A stretch of 64,000 nt of DNA from Deltaproteobacteria bacterium (GTDB lineage Bacteria > Myxococcota > JACPTQ01): positions 62,001 to 126,000 of the forward strand of contig JACPTQ010000022.1 in the NCBI GenBank assembly GCA_016192705.1, read 5' to 3'. Under the pieces are notes generated by a model. The model searched no databases. It was not told the origin of the DNA and was given only the letters and a program-made list of their open reading frames with translations. Positions 1 to 8,409 of this stretch are shown here, one piece after another (position 1 is the first letter of the stretch; each line of letters opens with the position of its first letter). Both the position numbers and the translations under genes were made by a program.

Positions 1-1
1 G

Positions 2-400
2 CCCGGCAACGTCCGGCAGCTCGAAAACGCCGTGCGAAGCGTTGCAATCCTCTCAGACGGCGATGAGATTTCGCTCGTGGACGTTCGCGCGTGGCACGGC
101 TCGTCTCCATCGACGCCGACCACGACCGGCGCTGACCGAGCGACGTCGGTTTCACGCGTCGGTGCGTTCGATCCGCCTATCGGCGTTGCCGGTTTGTCTG
201 AGCGCGTCCTTCGCTCCGAGCTGTCGCTCGATGACATGCGGCACGAGCTCGAAATGACGTGCATCGCGCGCGCGCTGCAGGAAACGGATTGGAATATTAC
301 GCACGCGGCAACGCTTCTAAAGATGAAGCGCCCGCGGCTTTCGCAAATAGTCAAAGCTAACCTTGAGACGCTTCGGTCGCTTCAGGTTGGAAACGCGTGA
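2..400 (+). CDS. Sigma-54-dependent transcriptional activator, C-terminal part (5' end outside window)
   Basis: The reading frame is open from the first bases, so the start lies upstream of the window. The visible 132 residues open with PGNVRQLENAV, the conserved end of the AAA+ domain of NtrC-type enhancer-binding proteins. A low-complexity linker of about 60 residues follows, then a Fis-type helix-turn-helix (CIARALQETDWNITHAATLL) that would bind an upstream activating sequence. Such proteins use ATP to open promoters held by sigma-54 RNA polymerase. The sensory and most of the AAA+ domain cannot be seen, so the signal is unknown. Two sigma-54-like promoters elsewhere in the window (near 35950 and 46360) show that this type of regulation matters locally, but nothing links this particular protein to them. 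Confidence 0.9.
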   Translation, partial: PGNVRQLENAVRSVAILSDGDEISLVDVRAWHGSSPSTPTTTGADRATSVSRVGAFDPPIGVAGLSERVLRSELSLDDMRHELEMTCIARALQETDWNITHAATLLKMKRPRLSQIVKANLETLRSLQVGNA

Positions 401-408
401 GGCTGACG

Positions 409-1350
409 ATGACAACAAAACCGTTTTTCAACTCAATCTTTGCTTTGGCCGCAGTTGCCGCATGGGCCGCCGGCGCGGGCTGCATCGCCGAAATTGGCGC
501 CGACCCCGATGGCATCCGTCCGATCATTTCTCCAGCGCCGGGGCGCACAGGTTCCGGTGACACAGCGCGCACAGCCGACGCGCCTCGGGATGCGGTCTCG
601 CAGTCGATAACGGTTGAGGTCCGTGGCCTCGGCCGTAAGCCCGGAACCGTCGGCACATCGCTCAACCTTTCCGAGCTGTCGTTTCACATCGAGTCGGTCC
701 GCGGCTTTGGCGACGACCTCGATTCCTCGGGCGAGGACCTGGGTGGGATGACATTTGAGTCGTTTGATGGCGAGCCGTCGTTTGAATCGCCGCGAAAGGG
801 GAGTTTTTCGGGTGCCTTGAAGAAAGTCAAACGCGTGGGGATCGACTTCAGCCCATCGCCCGCGACGCTCGACGGCCGCGCGTCGGACAGCCGGATTGAC
901 AGCCCCGGTGCGTCCGTCGTTTTGCGTGGAGCGTTCTCGTTCCCGCGTTCAAAGCGCTCAAAGCCGAGTCACCCGACGCCTTCGCCCGACCATCCGACGC
1001 CGTCGCCGGATCACCCGACGCCATCACCCGATACGCCGGCGCCGCCCACATTCGAGCGCTCCGACGTCGGTGACATCGAGTCGCTCCCGTTTGTGTTCCG
1101 CGACTCCGGCGCCATCGCGGTGCGCGCGACGCTCGAGCAGATTGCGATCGGCGACGTTCGCCAAATTGTGATTGTGATCGACCTCGACAAGATCGTGGAT
1201 GCTGAGCTGTTCAATTTGTTCGATCGCGCATCGCACGAATCGCAGGCGACCGAGCTCTTGATTGGCGCCGATTCGACAGGGAGCACGCTCGCGCTGTTTG
1301 ACGGGATGCGAAATCGCTTCTCGTCGGCGATCAGCATCGAACTCCGGTAG
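409..1350 (+). CDS. Hypothetical lipoprotein with Pro-Thr-Ser-Asp repeats
   Basis: I do not recognise a family. The N-terminus (MTTKPFFNSIFALAAVAAW) is a signal peptide ending in an AGAGC lipobox, so the protein is probably an envelope lipoprotein. Residues about 187-210 hold tandem PTPSPDH repeats that would form an extended linker. The C-terminal part ends in a region predicted to be beta-rich. I prefer the ATG at 409 because GAGG sits seven bases before it. A GTG at 397 in the same frame, overlapping the stop of the upstream regulator, is an alternative start. The tight spacing suggests co-transcription with that regulator. Confidence 0.8.
   Translation: MTTKPFFNSIFALAAVAAWAAGAGCIAEIGADPDGIRPIISPAPGRTGSGDTARTADAPRDAVSQSITVEVRGLGRKPGTVGTSLNLSELSFHIESVRGFGDDLDSSGEDLGGMTFESFDGEPSFESPRKGSFSGALKKVKRVGIDFSPSPATLDGRASDSRIDSPGASVVLRGAFSFPRSKRSKPSHPTPSPDHPTPSPDHPTPSPDTPAPPTFERSDVGDIESLPFVFRDSGAIAVRATLEQIAIGDVRQIVIVIDLDKIVDAELFNLFDRASHESQATELLIGADSTGSTLALFDGMRNRFSSAISIELR
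970..1032 (+). repeat. 21-bp in-frame tandem repeat encoding PTPSPDH
   Basis: Three copies of a 21-base unit start at 970, 991 and 1012. The copies differ mostly at third codon positions, so the peptide is kept while the DNA drifts. This points to selection for the linker rather than fresh slippage. Confidence 0.8.
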
Positions 1351-1403
1351 GGCTCGCCTACAATTGCCGCTTTCGCGCTCCGATGTTACAAACAAAGAGA
1401 GCC

Positions 1404-2354
1404 ATGAAAGCGAACTCGCTGGGCATGAAGTGTCTCGTCGCCGCGGTCGCGCCCGTTCTCGCCTGCGCGGGGCGCGAGGCCGCGTGGCAGAGCGAATCGC
1501 GTGGAGCGGCGATTTCACCGGCGGCTCGCGCTGAAGCGGCACAGCTCGAAAGACGAGCCGACGAACTTTGGCGTGATCGCCTCGACCGATCGCGCCTCGA
1601 AGCGGCGATCGCAACGCTCGCCCGCGCGGTTGAAATCGACGCAACAAACGCGACACGGCTGACTCGACTCGCGCGCGCTTACTACTTTCTCGCCGACGGG
1701 CACCTGTCGTTCGAGCTCGAGCGGGCAAAGCGCGAAGACGAGTCGGGCGAATCGGCCGCCATCAAATCGATCAAACGCCGGCTGCGGGCCACATACCAAC
1801 ATGGTGCGAACGCCGCCGAGCGGGCCATCGCCGCGCACGCTCCCCGCTTTGCGACGGCGATGCGATCTGGGGCGCGCCTTGAATCCGCGCTCCACCTCGT
1901 CGCCGACAAATCCGCCGCGGGCGCGCTCTTCTGGTACGCCGCAAATCTCGGACGCTGGGCGCTCCTCATGGGAATCGCAGAAATCCTTTACCACAAAGAC
2001 CGCGTGTTCGCGGTCGTCGAGCGCGTTCAAAGTCTCGCGCCCGATTTTTTCCACGGCGCCGTCGACCGCTATTTCGGCGTCTACTACACGCGGGTTCCCG
2101 TGCCGCGCGGCGACCTCGCGCGTTCCAAACGACATTTTGAGCGTGCGCTTCGGCGACACCCGAGCTATCTCGCAACGCGCGTTCTCTTCGCCGAGCATTA
2201 CGCGGTTCGCGCGCGCGATCGGGCGCTGTTCGAGCGCGAGCTTCGGGCCGTCACCGCCGCCGACGAGCGTGCGCTGCCCAACCTTCTTCCTGAACTGACG
2301 GTCGAGAAACGCCGCGCGCGGCTACTTCTTGAACGCGTGGAGGACTTGTTTTGA
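1404..2354 (+). CDS. TatT-like TRAP-transporter-associated TPR lipoprotein
   Basis: This protein matches the TatT (TRAP transporter T-component) family known from Treponema, where TatT trimers sit on the binding protein TatP in the periplasm. The match is strongest over the last 150 residues, with the family-like stretches RYFGVYYTRVPVPRG and LFAEHYAVRARDRALFERE. The mature protein is all-helical, with TPR-like repeats. The signal peptide ends in VLAC, a lipobox. I chose ATG 1404 because AAAGAGAG precedes it; the upstream ATG at 1383 lacks such a site. The gene overlaps the next gene, the binding protein, by four bases, which is the arrangement expected for a TatT/TatP pair. Confidence 0.8.
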   Translation: MKANSLGMKCLVAAVAPVLACAGREAAWQSESRGAAISPAARAEAAQLERRADELWRDRLDRSRLEAAIATLARAVEIDATNATRLTRLARAYYFLADGHLSFELERAKREDESGESAAIKSIKRRLRATYQHGANAAERAIAAHAPRFATAMRSGARLESALHLVADKSAAGALFWYAANLGRWALLMGIAEILYHKDRVFAVVERVQSLAPDFFHGAVDRYFGVYYTRVPVPRGDLARSKRHFERALRRHPSYLATRVLFAEHYAVRARDRALFERELRAVTAADERALPNLLPELTVEKRRARLLLERVEDLF

Positions 2355-3424
2355 GCGCCCAGTCCCTATTGAAAACATCCCGCTTCAGGTTTCCCACGTT
2401 CGCCTTGGCACGACGCACGACGTGGGCTGGGTGCGCGCTCATCGCTCTCACCCTTGCGCCCGAGTCCTCTCACGCAGACGCCCCGGTCATCGTCAAAATC
2501 GGCACGGTCGCGCCCGAAGACACGCCGTGGGCGAAGCAGGCGTACCGCGTCAAACGCCAGCTCGAGCACGGGAGCAAGCGTCGCCTCAAAGTTAAGGTTT
2601 ACCTCAGCGCGATTCTCGGCGATGAAGTCTCGCTCGTGCGCCAATGCCGCGATGGCGACATTCAGGTGGTCGGCACATCGACCGGCGCGTTCGCCGCCGA
2701 AATCCCCGAGATTGGGCTCCTCGAGCTCCCGTACCTTTTCCTTTCGCAACGCGAGGCCGACACCGTGCTCGACGAAATGTTCGACGACTTCGCCGCGTTG
2801 TTCCGTGAACGCGGTTTTATCCTCGCGTACTGGACCGAGAACGGCTGGCGTTCCTTCGCGACAAAGGACCGGGCAATCAGGAGCGCCGCGGATCTCGCGG
2901 GTCTCCGAATGCGCGCGCAAGAAAGCCCCGTCCACGTCGACCTTTACAAAGAGCTCGGCGCCATACCGCGCGCGATCGGCGTCGGCGAGGTTCTCTCGTC
3001 GATTCAAACGGGCATCGTCGACGGTTTCGACAACACACCGCTCTTCACGTTCGCCACATCGTGGTACCAAGGGATCCGGCACTTCACGCTCACCGAGCAC
3101 ATGTATCAGCCGGCCATGGTCGTCTACTCAAAGAAGTTCGTCGATTCGCTGCCGCCGGCGCTCGTCCCAATGTTGACCGCGCATCGAAAACGCGAAAACG
3201 CATGGGCGCGCCGTGGCGTCCGTGAGCTTACACCCGCGCTCCTTCGAAATTTCCAGCGCACGGGCATTACCGTCACGCGCTTGACCGCCGCGGAACGTGC
3301 TGCGTTGGCGCGCGCCATGCGACCCGTCCACGATCGGTATCGCGCATCCGTTGGGCCCCGCGGTGTCGCTCTTTACGACAAGGTAGAAACCATCCTTCGA
3401 CGCCTGCGGAAATCGGCGCGATGA
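2351..3424 (+). CDS. DctP/TatP-type TRAP transporter substrate-binding protein
   Basis: This is a periplasmic solute-binding protein of the DctP family. After the signal peptide comes VIVKIGTVAPEDTPWAKQAY, the typical first strand and helix. Later come GDEVSLVRQCRDGDIQ and the hinge region LRMRAQESPVH, whose arginine normally binds a substrate carboxylate. The substrate is probably an organic acid or other hydrophobic carboxylate, but it cannot be named. The start is a TTG at 2351 with GGAGGA six bases upstream, overlapping the stop of the TatT-like gene. No DctQ or DctM membrane subunit follows; an M23 peptidase gene does, overlapping by ATGA. Confidence 0.88.
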   Translation: MSAQSLLKTSRFRFPTFALARRTTWAGCALIALTLAPESSHADAPVIVKIGTVAPEDTPWAKQAYRVKRQLEHGSKRRLKVKVYLSAILGDEVSLVRQCRDGDIQVVGTSTGAFAAEIPEIGLLELPYLFLSQREADTVLDEMFDDFAALFRERGFILAYWTENGWRSFATKDRAIRSAADLAGLRMRAQESPVHVDLYKELGAIPRAIGVGEVLSSIQTGIVDGFDNTPLFTFATSWYQGIRHFTLTEHMYQPAMVVYSKKFVDSLPPALVPMLTAHRKRENAWARRGVRELTPALLRNFQRTGITVTRLTAAERAALARAMRPVHDRYRASVGPRGVALYDKVETILRRLRKSAR

Positions 3425-4320
3425 TCGCCACGGTCGTGTTAGCCGCCTGGACGAGCGCGCAATCCCCTCTCCCCGTCGTGCGCGTCGAGCCGAGCGTGGT
3501 TCCCGACGGCAGTCCCGTCCTTGTCGTCGTATGTGCCCCGGGCCGCATCGAAGGACGTTTTGAAAACCAGCCGCTCCGGTTTCGCGGCGACACACAAGCG
3601 TCGACCGCCGCCCTTGACCGTCCCCGACAGACTGCGCTCGCGGCGATCCCTTACGCGGCCAAACCTGGTCCCCGCGAAGTGGTCGTGCGAATCACACACG
3701 CCGGCCAAACCCAAATCCACCACGCACCGTTCACGGTCGTGTCCGGCAACTACCCCACCTCGATCGTCGTGACGCCACCGCGCTCGAAAGCAACCCTCAT
3801 CGCGGCCGGCGCAGAGCCGCATCGAAAAAACGCGCCGCCCCTCCCCAGAGCAGAGCCCGGTTCGTTCTCACGGGCCCTCGCGTCAAACACAAAGGCACGC
3901 CTTTGGCGCGGGCGATTCCTTCGCCCCGTGATCACCACCGTCACCGAACCTTACGGCACGTCGCGCCTCAACATTCGCGGCCGCCGAAAGTGGCGCTCCA
4001 CGCACCTCGCGCTCGACCTCGACGGCCAAGGCGGCGAACCTGTACTCGCGTCAAACGGCGGCGTCGTCGTCGCCGCCGGTCACTATCCTGGATCCGGCAA
4101 CACCGTGATCATCGATCACGGCGATCGACTGCTGTCGCTTCATTTCCACAACGATCGCCTCCACGTGAAGCGCGGCGACCGCGTGAAGCGCGGCACCGCT
4201 ATCGCTGACGTTGGCGCCACCGGCCGCGTAACGGGTCCGCACTTGCATCTCGAGATTCGCTTAAACGGTCACCGCGTCAGTCCCGAATCGCTCATCGACC
4301 TCATTCCGCCTGAGAAATGA
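3421..4320 (+). CDS. M23-family metallopeptidase (LytM-like murein endopeptidase)
   Basis: A zinc peptidase or amidase-activator domain of the LytM/M23 type occupies about residues 165-295. The zinc-binding set is visible as THLALDLD (His and Asp) and GPHLHLEI (HxH), and NTVIIDHGDRLLSLHFH corresponds to the core beta sheet. The N-terminal half looks like one or two beta-sandwich domains after a short signal peptide (MIATVVLAAWTSA). The usual YAHL motif reads LHFH here, but the metal ligands are kept, so activity against peptidoglycan cross-links is likely. The ATG overlaps the upstream stop (ATGA). The 3' end runs 20 bases into the convergent CbiX-like gene. Confidence 0.88.
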   Translation: MIATVVLAAWTSAQSPLPVVRVEPSVVPDGSPVLVVVCAPGRIEGRFENQPLRFRGDTQASTAALDRPRQTALAAIPYAAKPGPREVVVRITHAGQTQIHHAPFTVVSGNYPTSIVVTPPRSKATLIAAGAEPHRKNAPPLPRAEPGSFSRALASNTKARLWRGRFLRPVITTVTEPYGTSRLNIRGRRKWRSTHLALDLDGQGGEPVLASNGGVVVAAGHYPGSGNTVIIDHGDRLLSLHFHNDRLHVKRGDRVKRGTAIADVGATGRVTGPHLHLEIRLNGHRVSPESLIDLIPPEK

Positions 4321-4699
4321 GATCCAGCACCGCGTCTGGAAGACTCTGCGAAGCGCCAATGATCTCGGAGACGCCGATGGCGACTCCAGAGAACCGCCCA
4401 CGCGCGCGGTCGACAAGTGCCGGCACGTCGCGCTGGACATGGCCGCCCGGTGCAAGAAACATCGGCACGACGACGATGCGGCCCGCGCCCTTGGCGACCA
4501 AGACCTGAATGGCAAGCGACAGCTCCTCGTCGCCCCCGGAGAGGTGCGATAGCACGGCCCCGACAACGTCACGCCCGCGCTCGGCGACGCGTTCCGCCAG
4601 CGCGCGCTCAGCGACGACCGCGCCTGGGCTCGAGCTGCCGTGATACAGCAATACGATCCCAACGCTCTTCGTCCGTGCGCCCGACCGCGTGTCCGTCAT
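4301..4699 (-). CDS. CbiX/SirB-family small chelatase-like protein
   Basis: This 132-residue protein has the single-domain CbiX fold: GIVLLYHGSSSPGA at the N-terminus (His as candidate metal ligand) and VPMFLAPGGHVQRDVP in the middle (second His). These are the two metal-binding histidines of sirohydrochlorin cobalto- or ferrochelatases. Single-domain CbiX proteins insert cobalt or iron into sirohydrochlorin for cobalamin or sirohaem. The neighbours give no tetrapyrrole context, so the true substrate is uncertain. Its start overlaps the stop of the upstream TPR gene (TAATG), so translation is probably coupled. Confidence 0.8.
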   Translation of the reverse strand: MTDTRSGARTKSVGIVLLYHGSSSPGAVVAERALAERVAERGRDVVGAVLSHLSGGDEELSLAIQVLVAKGAGRIVVVPMFLAPGGHVQRDVPALVDRARGRFSGVAIGVSEIIGASQSLPDAVLDLISQAE

Positions 4700-7122
4700 T
4701 AGCCTCGCGCCTTTGGCGTTCCCTGCGCGGTGACGCTACCGCCCGAGCCCAATCCACCGAGCATCGCACTGAGGCGATGCATGCGGGCCTCAACGTCGCG
4801 ATACTTCGGGTCCTCGTGCGCAACGCTGCGATAACCGTTGAGCGCCGCGCTCATATCGCCCATCGCTTCGAAGACCGCAGCGCGCTCAAAAATCGCGGCT
4901 CGCTTCTGAGCCGACGTCAGCGATTGGACGGCGAGAACGCGATCGATTTCTCGAAGCGCCTCCGACGTACGACCCGCCTGCCTGAAACAAGTGGCCAGCG
5001 CGGTCCCAGCCTCCATCGCGAGTCGCGGCTCCAAGAGCGCGCAGCGATACTCATCGATCGCTTCGTCCCACAGCGACATGTCTTGATACGCCCTACCGAG
5101 ATCGAAGTGCGTTTCCGCAGACTGATCGTCAACAAGTGAACTCGCCCCGAACGAAAAGTCACTCGCGAGATCGCCCGGCGACACCGCGTCAGAGCCCGCG
5201 CCCTCTTCCGACCGGCGCAGCTGCGCCACCACCTCACCGACCGTTGGCTCGTCGATGGCGGTTCGACCCACCATCTCAATCTCCCGAAGTTTAATGGTGA
5301 GCGCGACTTGACCCGGCCATCGAAGGCACGCTTCACGAAGCATCGACGCCGCCTCGTCATGGAGCCCTTGGATCAAAAAGAAATCGACCTCTTCAAGGAC
5401 GGCCGTCGCCTCGGGCGAAACCGTCAGCGATGAAGTTGCAGCGGGCTCAACCACCATCGCCGCGACACTCCCACTCGAATCCGTGAGAACCGCCGCGGCG
5501 CTCGGGCGCCGATTCGCCTCGCGGCTCGGGGCCTCAACCGGGATGAGGCCAACGTCGTCGTCATCAGCCGCCACTCTCGGTGCAACACTCCCCGGCCGAT
5601 CGGCACCGGCCGGCTTCGGAAGGACCGCGTCCGACGCTGAGAATTCAACGTCGCCCTCTCTCTCATCGAAGTCCGTATCGATCGCCACAGCCTCTGCGCC
5701 CACGTCCGCGAGATCGACGGACGTCCTTGTTGCGGCATCAACGTCGAACACAAGCGAAGCCTCATCGACCTCGATCTCAAGCCCACCTGGCGCCGCGCCA
5801 GTTTCGCTCGCACTCGACTTTCCTGCACCGCCAGTCCCGAAAACCCCAGCGGCCCAAATTGACGTCGGGTCCAACCGAAACACCTCGGCCGCAAGAGGCC
5901 CCGCATCGGCCCCAAGTTCCGCGCCCATCGCTTCACCAAAACGCGCGAGCGCATGGGCCGCAAGCGCAAGCGCCCCCGACTCCTCGTAAATCCGCGCAAG
6001 CAATCGGGCAACTTTCTCTTCGCGCGGGAACGCCTTCGCCAGCGCCTCGCCTTCCCGAACCGACTGCTCGCGCAGTCCATACTTCGCGTAGATTTCAATC
6101 TCCGTCAGCCGCTTCTCGATTTCACCGCCCGGCTCCAGCGGCGCTTCCGTCGCGCTCGAAACGCTCGCCGCATCCGCCCTGTCCCACGTCGGCTGCACGG
6201 CGTCGGTCGCAACATCGGCCTCCGGAGCCTCCGCGCTCAGTTGACGGCGCGCGTCTTCATCGCCCGGTTCAATTTCAAGGAGACGCTGAAGCGCCGCGTC
6301 CCGTTGGCTGCGGCTGCCGCTCTCATCGAAGACCGACACAAGTTCGCGAAGCACGGCCGCCGTCTTCGTCAATTGCCCGAGGTCCCGGAACGTGTCCGCG
6401 AGAAGCTCTAGAATTTCGGGATCCCGCGGCGCCGCACGAAACCCCTGCTGCAGTCGCGCGAGGGCACGTTGCGCATCCCCTTTGTCGACGTAGAGCCGCG
6501 CGAGCTCCTTGATGAGCACCAAGTCGTTCGAATCATAGTAGAGAAGCCGCTCAGCAACTTTGATGAAGTCGGCCCGCCGGTGAACTTTCCGAAGGTGGTC
6601 GAGAATGACGCGAAACTCGGCGACGGCCTCGTCGCGCATCTCCTCACGGACACACAACTCCGCGAGCCGCACGCGGCCCGCAACATCATCCGGCTCAAGC
6701 TCCACGACACGCCGATAAACCGCGCACATCTCCTTTGTGCGCCCCATCCCTTCATAAACCTTCGCCAGCTCGCTAAACCCCGCGGCCGCTTCCTGGACGA
6801 GCCCAACCTCGACGTACAGCTCCGACAAACTAAAGAGCGCATCAACCCGAGCGGGAACAAGTTTCACAACTTGCTTAAACACCGCGATCGCCTTGTGAAC
6901 CGATCCCTCTTCGTGATAGCGCGTCGCGATCCGAATGAACGTGTCGGCCGCTGACGCGTTGTCGCCCATTTTCACATAGACGTCGCCCACCTTGAGAAGC
7001 GTTCGAATGTCTTTCGGGTCGTCCTCAAGAAGCCGCTGGTACTCGACGAGCGCCTTGTCGTACTGGGCTTTTTGGAGAAAACGCTGGGCTGCCGCTACGA
7101 TGCGATTCCGATTCGCCGCCAT
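4699..7122 (-). CDS. Large TPR-repeat protein
   Basis: A soluble protein of about 807 residues with no signal peptide, probably cytoplasmic. TPR helices fill residues 1-300, with typical motifs such as ALVEYQRLLEDDPKDIRTLL and repeats about every 34 residues. A long acidic, low-complexity linker follows (about 320-560), then more TPRs (about 570-800). Such proteins act as scaffolds, and the partner is not evident. I start at ATG 7122 (MAANRNRIVAAAQRFL): GGAGGAGGG lies just upstream, and the 17 extra residues of the longer frame look non-coding. It heads a two-gene unit with the CbiX-like gene. Confidence 0.85.
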   Translation of the reverse strand: MAANRNRIVAAAQRFLQKAQYDKALVEYQRLLEDDPKDIRTLLKVGDVYVKMGDNASAADTFIRIATRYHEEGSVHKAIAVFKQVVKLVPARVDALFSLSELYVEVGLVQEAAAGFSELAKVYEGMGRTKEMCAVYRRVVELEPDDVAGRVRLAELCVREEMRDEAVAEFRVILDHLRKVHRRADFIKVAERLLYYDSNDLVLIKELARLYVDKGDAQRALARLQQGFRAAPRDPEILELLADTFRDLGQLTKTAAVLRELVSVFDESGSRSQRDAALQRLLEIEPGDEDARRQLSAEAPEADVATDAVQPTWDRADAASVSSATEAPLEPGGEIEKRLTEIEIYAKYGLREQSVREGEALAKAFPREEKVARLLARIYEESGALALAAHALARFGEAMGAELGADAGPLAAEVFRLDPTSIWAAGVFGTGGAGKSSASETGAAPGGLEIEVDEASLVFDVDAATRTSVDLADVGAEAVAIDTDFDEREGDVEFSASDAVLPKPAGADRPGSVAPRVAADDDDVGLIPVEAPSREANRRPSAAAVLTDSSGSVAAMVVEPAATSSLTVSPEATAVLEEVDFFLIQGLHDEAASMLREACLRWPGQVALTIKLREIEMVGRTAIDEPTVGEVVAQLRRSEEGAGSDAVSPGDLASDFSFGASSLVDDQSAETHFDLGRAYQDMSLWDEAIDEYRCALLEPRLAMEAGTALATCFRQAGRTSEALREIDRVLAVQSLTSAQKRAAIFERAAVFEAMGDMSAALNGYRSVAHEDPKYRDVEARMHRLSAMLGGLGSGGSVTAQGTPKARG

Positions 7123-7216
7123 CTCCCGAGACCCTCCTCCGCGGCCGGTGCGAAAACCATTTGACCAGAGCACTGCCGTGCCCTGAAACCGGCGACCCCT
7201 TCACTCCTAACTGAAT

Positions 7217-7245
7217 ATTCTAGTGACAGCAGCCAATCGCCGCAA
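7217..7245 (-). promoter_or_regulatory. Possible sigma-70-type promoter for the TPR gene
   Basis: On the minus strand, TTGCGG (7245-7240) and TAGAAT (7222-7217) are separated by 17 bases. The -10 matches five of six consensus positions and the -35 only three. The predicted leader is about 90 bases. Confidence 0.35.
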
Positions 7246-7284
7246 GGCTCGCGATCGCCATGTGTGGCCGTGTGATCCTCGGTT

Positions 7285-8409
7285 CTAATACGGCGGTGGA
7301 AAGAGTTCGTACGAATCGCCGGCGCCGGCCTTGTAGTAGTACGGAAGAGACCACGGAAACCGAACCTCGTCCGCAAGAACGATCTTTTTCTCGACGAGGG
7401 CATTCAAATCCGCGGGCAACTTCCCCTCCTCAAGCCGGTAAAGTTCAATCGCGCGCCGAAGCCGCTCGAGCTGTCCTTTGCCGACAAACGTACGCCCAGT
7501 CGTCGCCGTCACGATCGGTTGCTCACGAAACAACATCGACGGATCGAATTTCGCGCCGCGCACCAAGTAGAACCCAATGCCAACGAGCGCCAAAAAAAAC
7601 AAAAGCTTCGCGCCACCGATCGCAAACCGCTGCACCCGCGCCGCCCAAACCCCGCGCACCTTGACCTTCGCGCGCGCGTCTCTCCGCGCGGGTTGGCGAA
7701 CCGCGAGATAACCGCCATCGACAAGCCGCTGAAGCGTTCGCATCCCCTCGAAATCCCCCACGAGCGACATCTGAACGACGTCACGCGCGGTGCGACCCGG
7801 CGTCGAGGCGAACGCAAAAAGCGCGCGATCGTTCGCACCAAAATCGTCATCGTCGGCCGCGGGCGGCACCTTTTTCCCGCGCTCAAACGTTACCTCGTCG
7901 CTCGGAATCTTTTTGCGAATGAGCGGCCACTCGTCGACCTGCCGAAACCCCTCCATGAGAACGCCCTCGACGTTGAGGGGCGCCACAAAGCGGTTATCGT
8001 ATTCAACCTTGTCGGCCGCGATGAACTGGTACGTCCCGGCCTTCCACGCGAAGACGCTGTAGATCGTCTCAACAAGCTGCAGCTGAACGACGCGCGCCAG
8101 ATCCTCGCGCGTCACATAGTTCCGTTCGAGCAGAATGTCGCCCAGCCGCCTTAAGGTTCGCTTTTGCAGATCGAGCGCGGCGTCGAGGTCGGCTTGTGCG
8201 AGGAGATTCGCCCGCACGAGCCGCTCACCCAGCAGCTCCGGGCCCTTTCGGTGCGGCGCCTCGGCCCCGACGACGTTTCCCTCTGAAAACGCGATGTCGA
8301 CCTCCTTCCCTTCTTCGCGCAGATGCAACACCCCCGATTTCGATTGGTGCCCAATGAGCTGGAGGATCTCCGCGATCCCAAAATCCTTGAGTGTCCCTTG
8401 AAGCGCCAT
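7285..8409 (-). CDS. DUF4388 (PATAN-type) protein with transmembrane segment and pilin-like tail
   Basis: The first 110 residues (LKDFGIAEILQLIGHQSKSG, then REEGKEVDIAFSEGNVVGAE) are a DUF4388/PATAN domain, common in delta-proteobacterial and cyanobacterial signalling proteins. A helical segment resembling the usual extension of that family follows. Around residues 265-290 is one membrane helix (LLFFLALVGIGFYLV). The last 70 residues (LRRAIELYRLEEGKLP and PYYYKAGAGDSYELFPPP) look like the C-terminal part of GspG-type pseudopilins. ATG 8409 has GGAGG five bases upstream and overlaps the upstream stop (TGATG). It is probably a membrane-linked sensor or scaffold; its exact job is unknown. Confidence 0.8.
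   Translation of the reverse strand: MALQGTLKDFGIAEILQLIGHQSKSGVLHLREEGKEVDIAFSEGNVVGAEAPHRKGPELLGERLVRANLLAQADLDAALDLQKRTLRRLGDILLERNYVTREDLARVVQLQLVETIYSVFAWKAGTYQFIAADKVEYDNRFVAPLNVEGVLMEGFRQVDEWPLIRKKIPSDEVTFERGKKVPPAADDDDFGANDRALFAFASTPGRTARDVVQMSLVGDFEGMRTLQRLVDGGYLAVRQPARRDARAKVKVRGVWAARVQRFAIGGAKLLFFLALVGIGFYLVRGAKFDPSMLFREQPIVTATTGRTFVGKGQLERLRRAIELYRLEEGKLPADLNALVEKKIVLADEVRFPWSLPYYYKAGAGDSYELFPPPY

Noticed and set aside
4301-4320. 20-base overlap of M23 and CbiX-like genes as a frameshift or error
   Set aside because: Convergent 3' overlaps of this size are common, and both proteins have normal ends.
5580-6512. Long frames antisense to real genes in the high-GC DNA (for example 5580-6512, 26195-27661, 29905-31527 and 37734-39215)
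   Set aside because: They are shadows of the true genes: Arg/Pro/Ser-rich, without start signals or family motifs.
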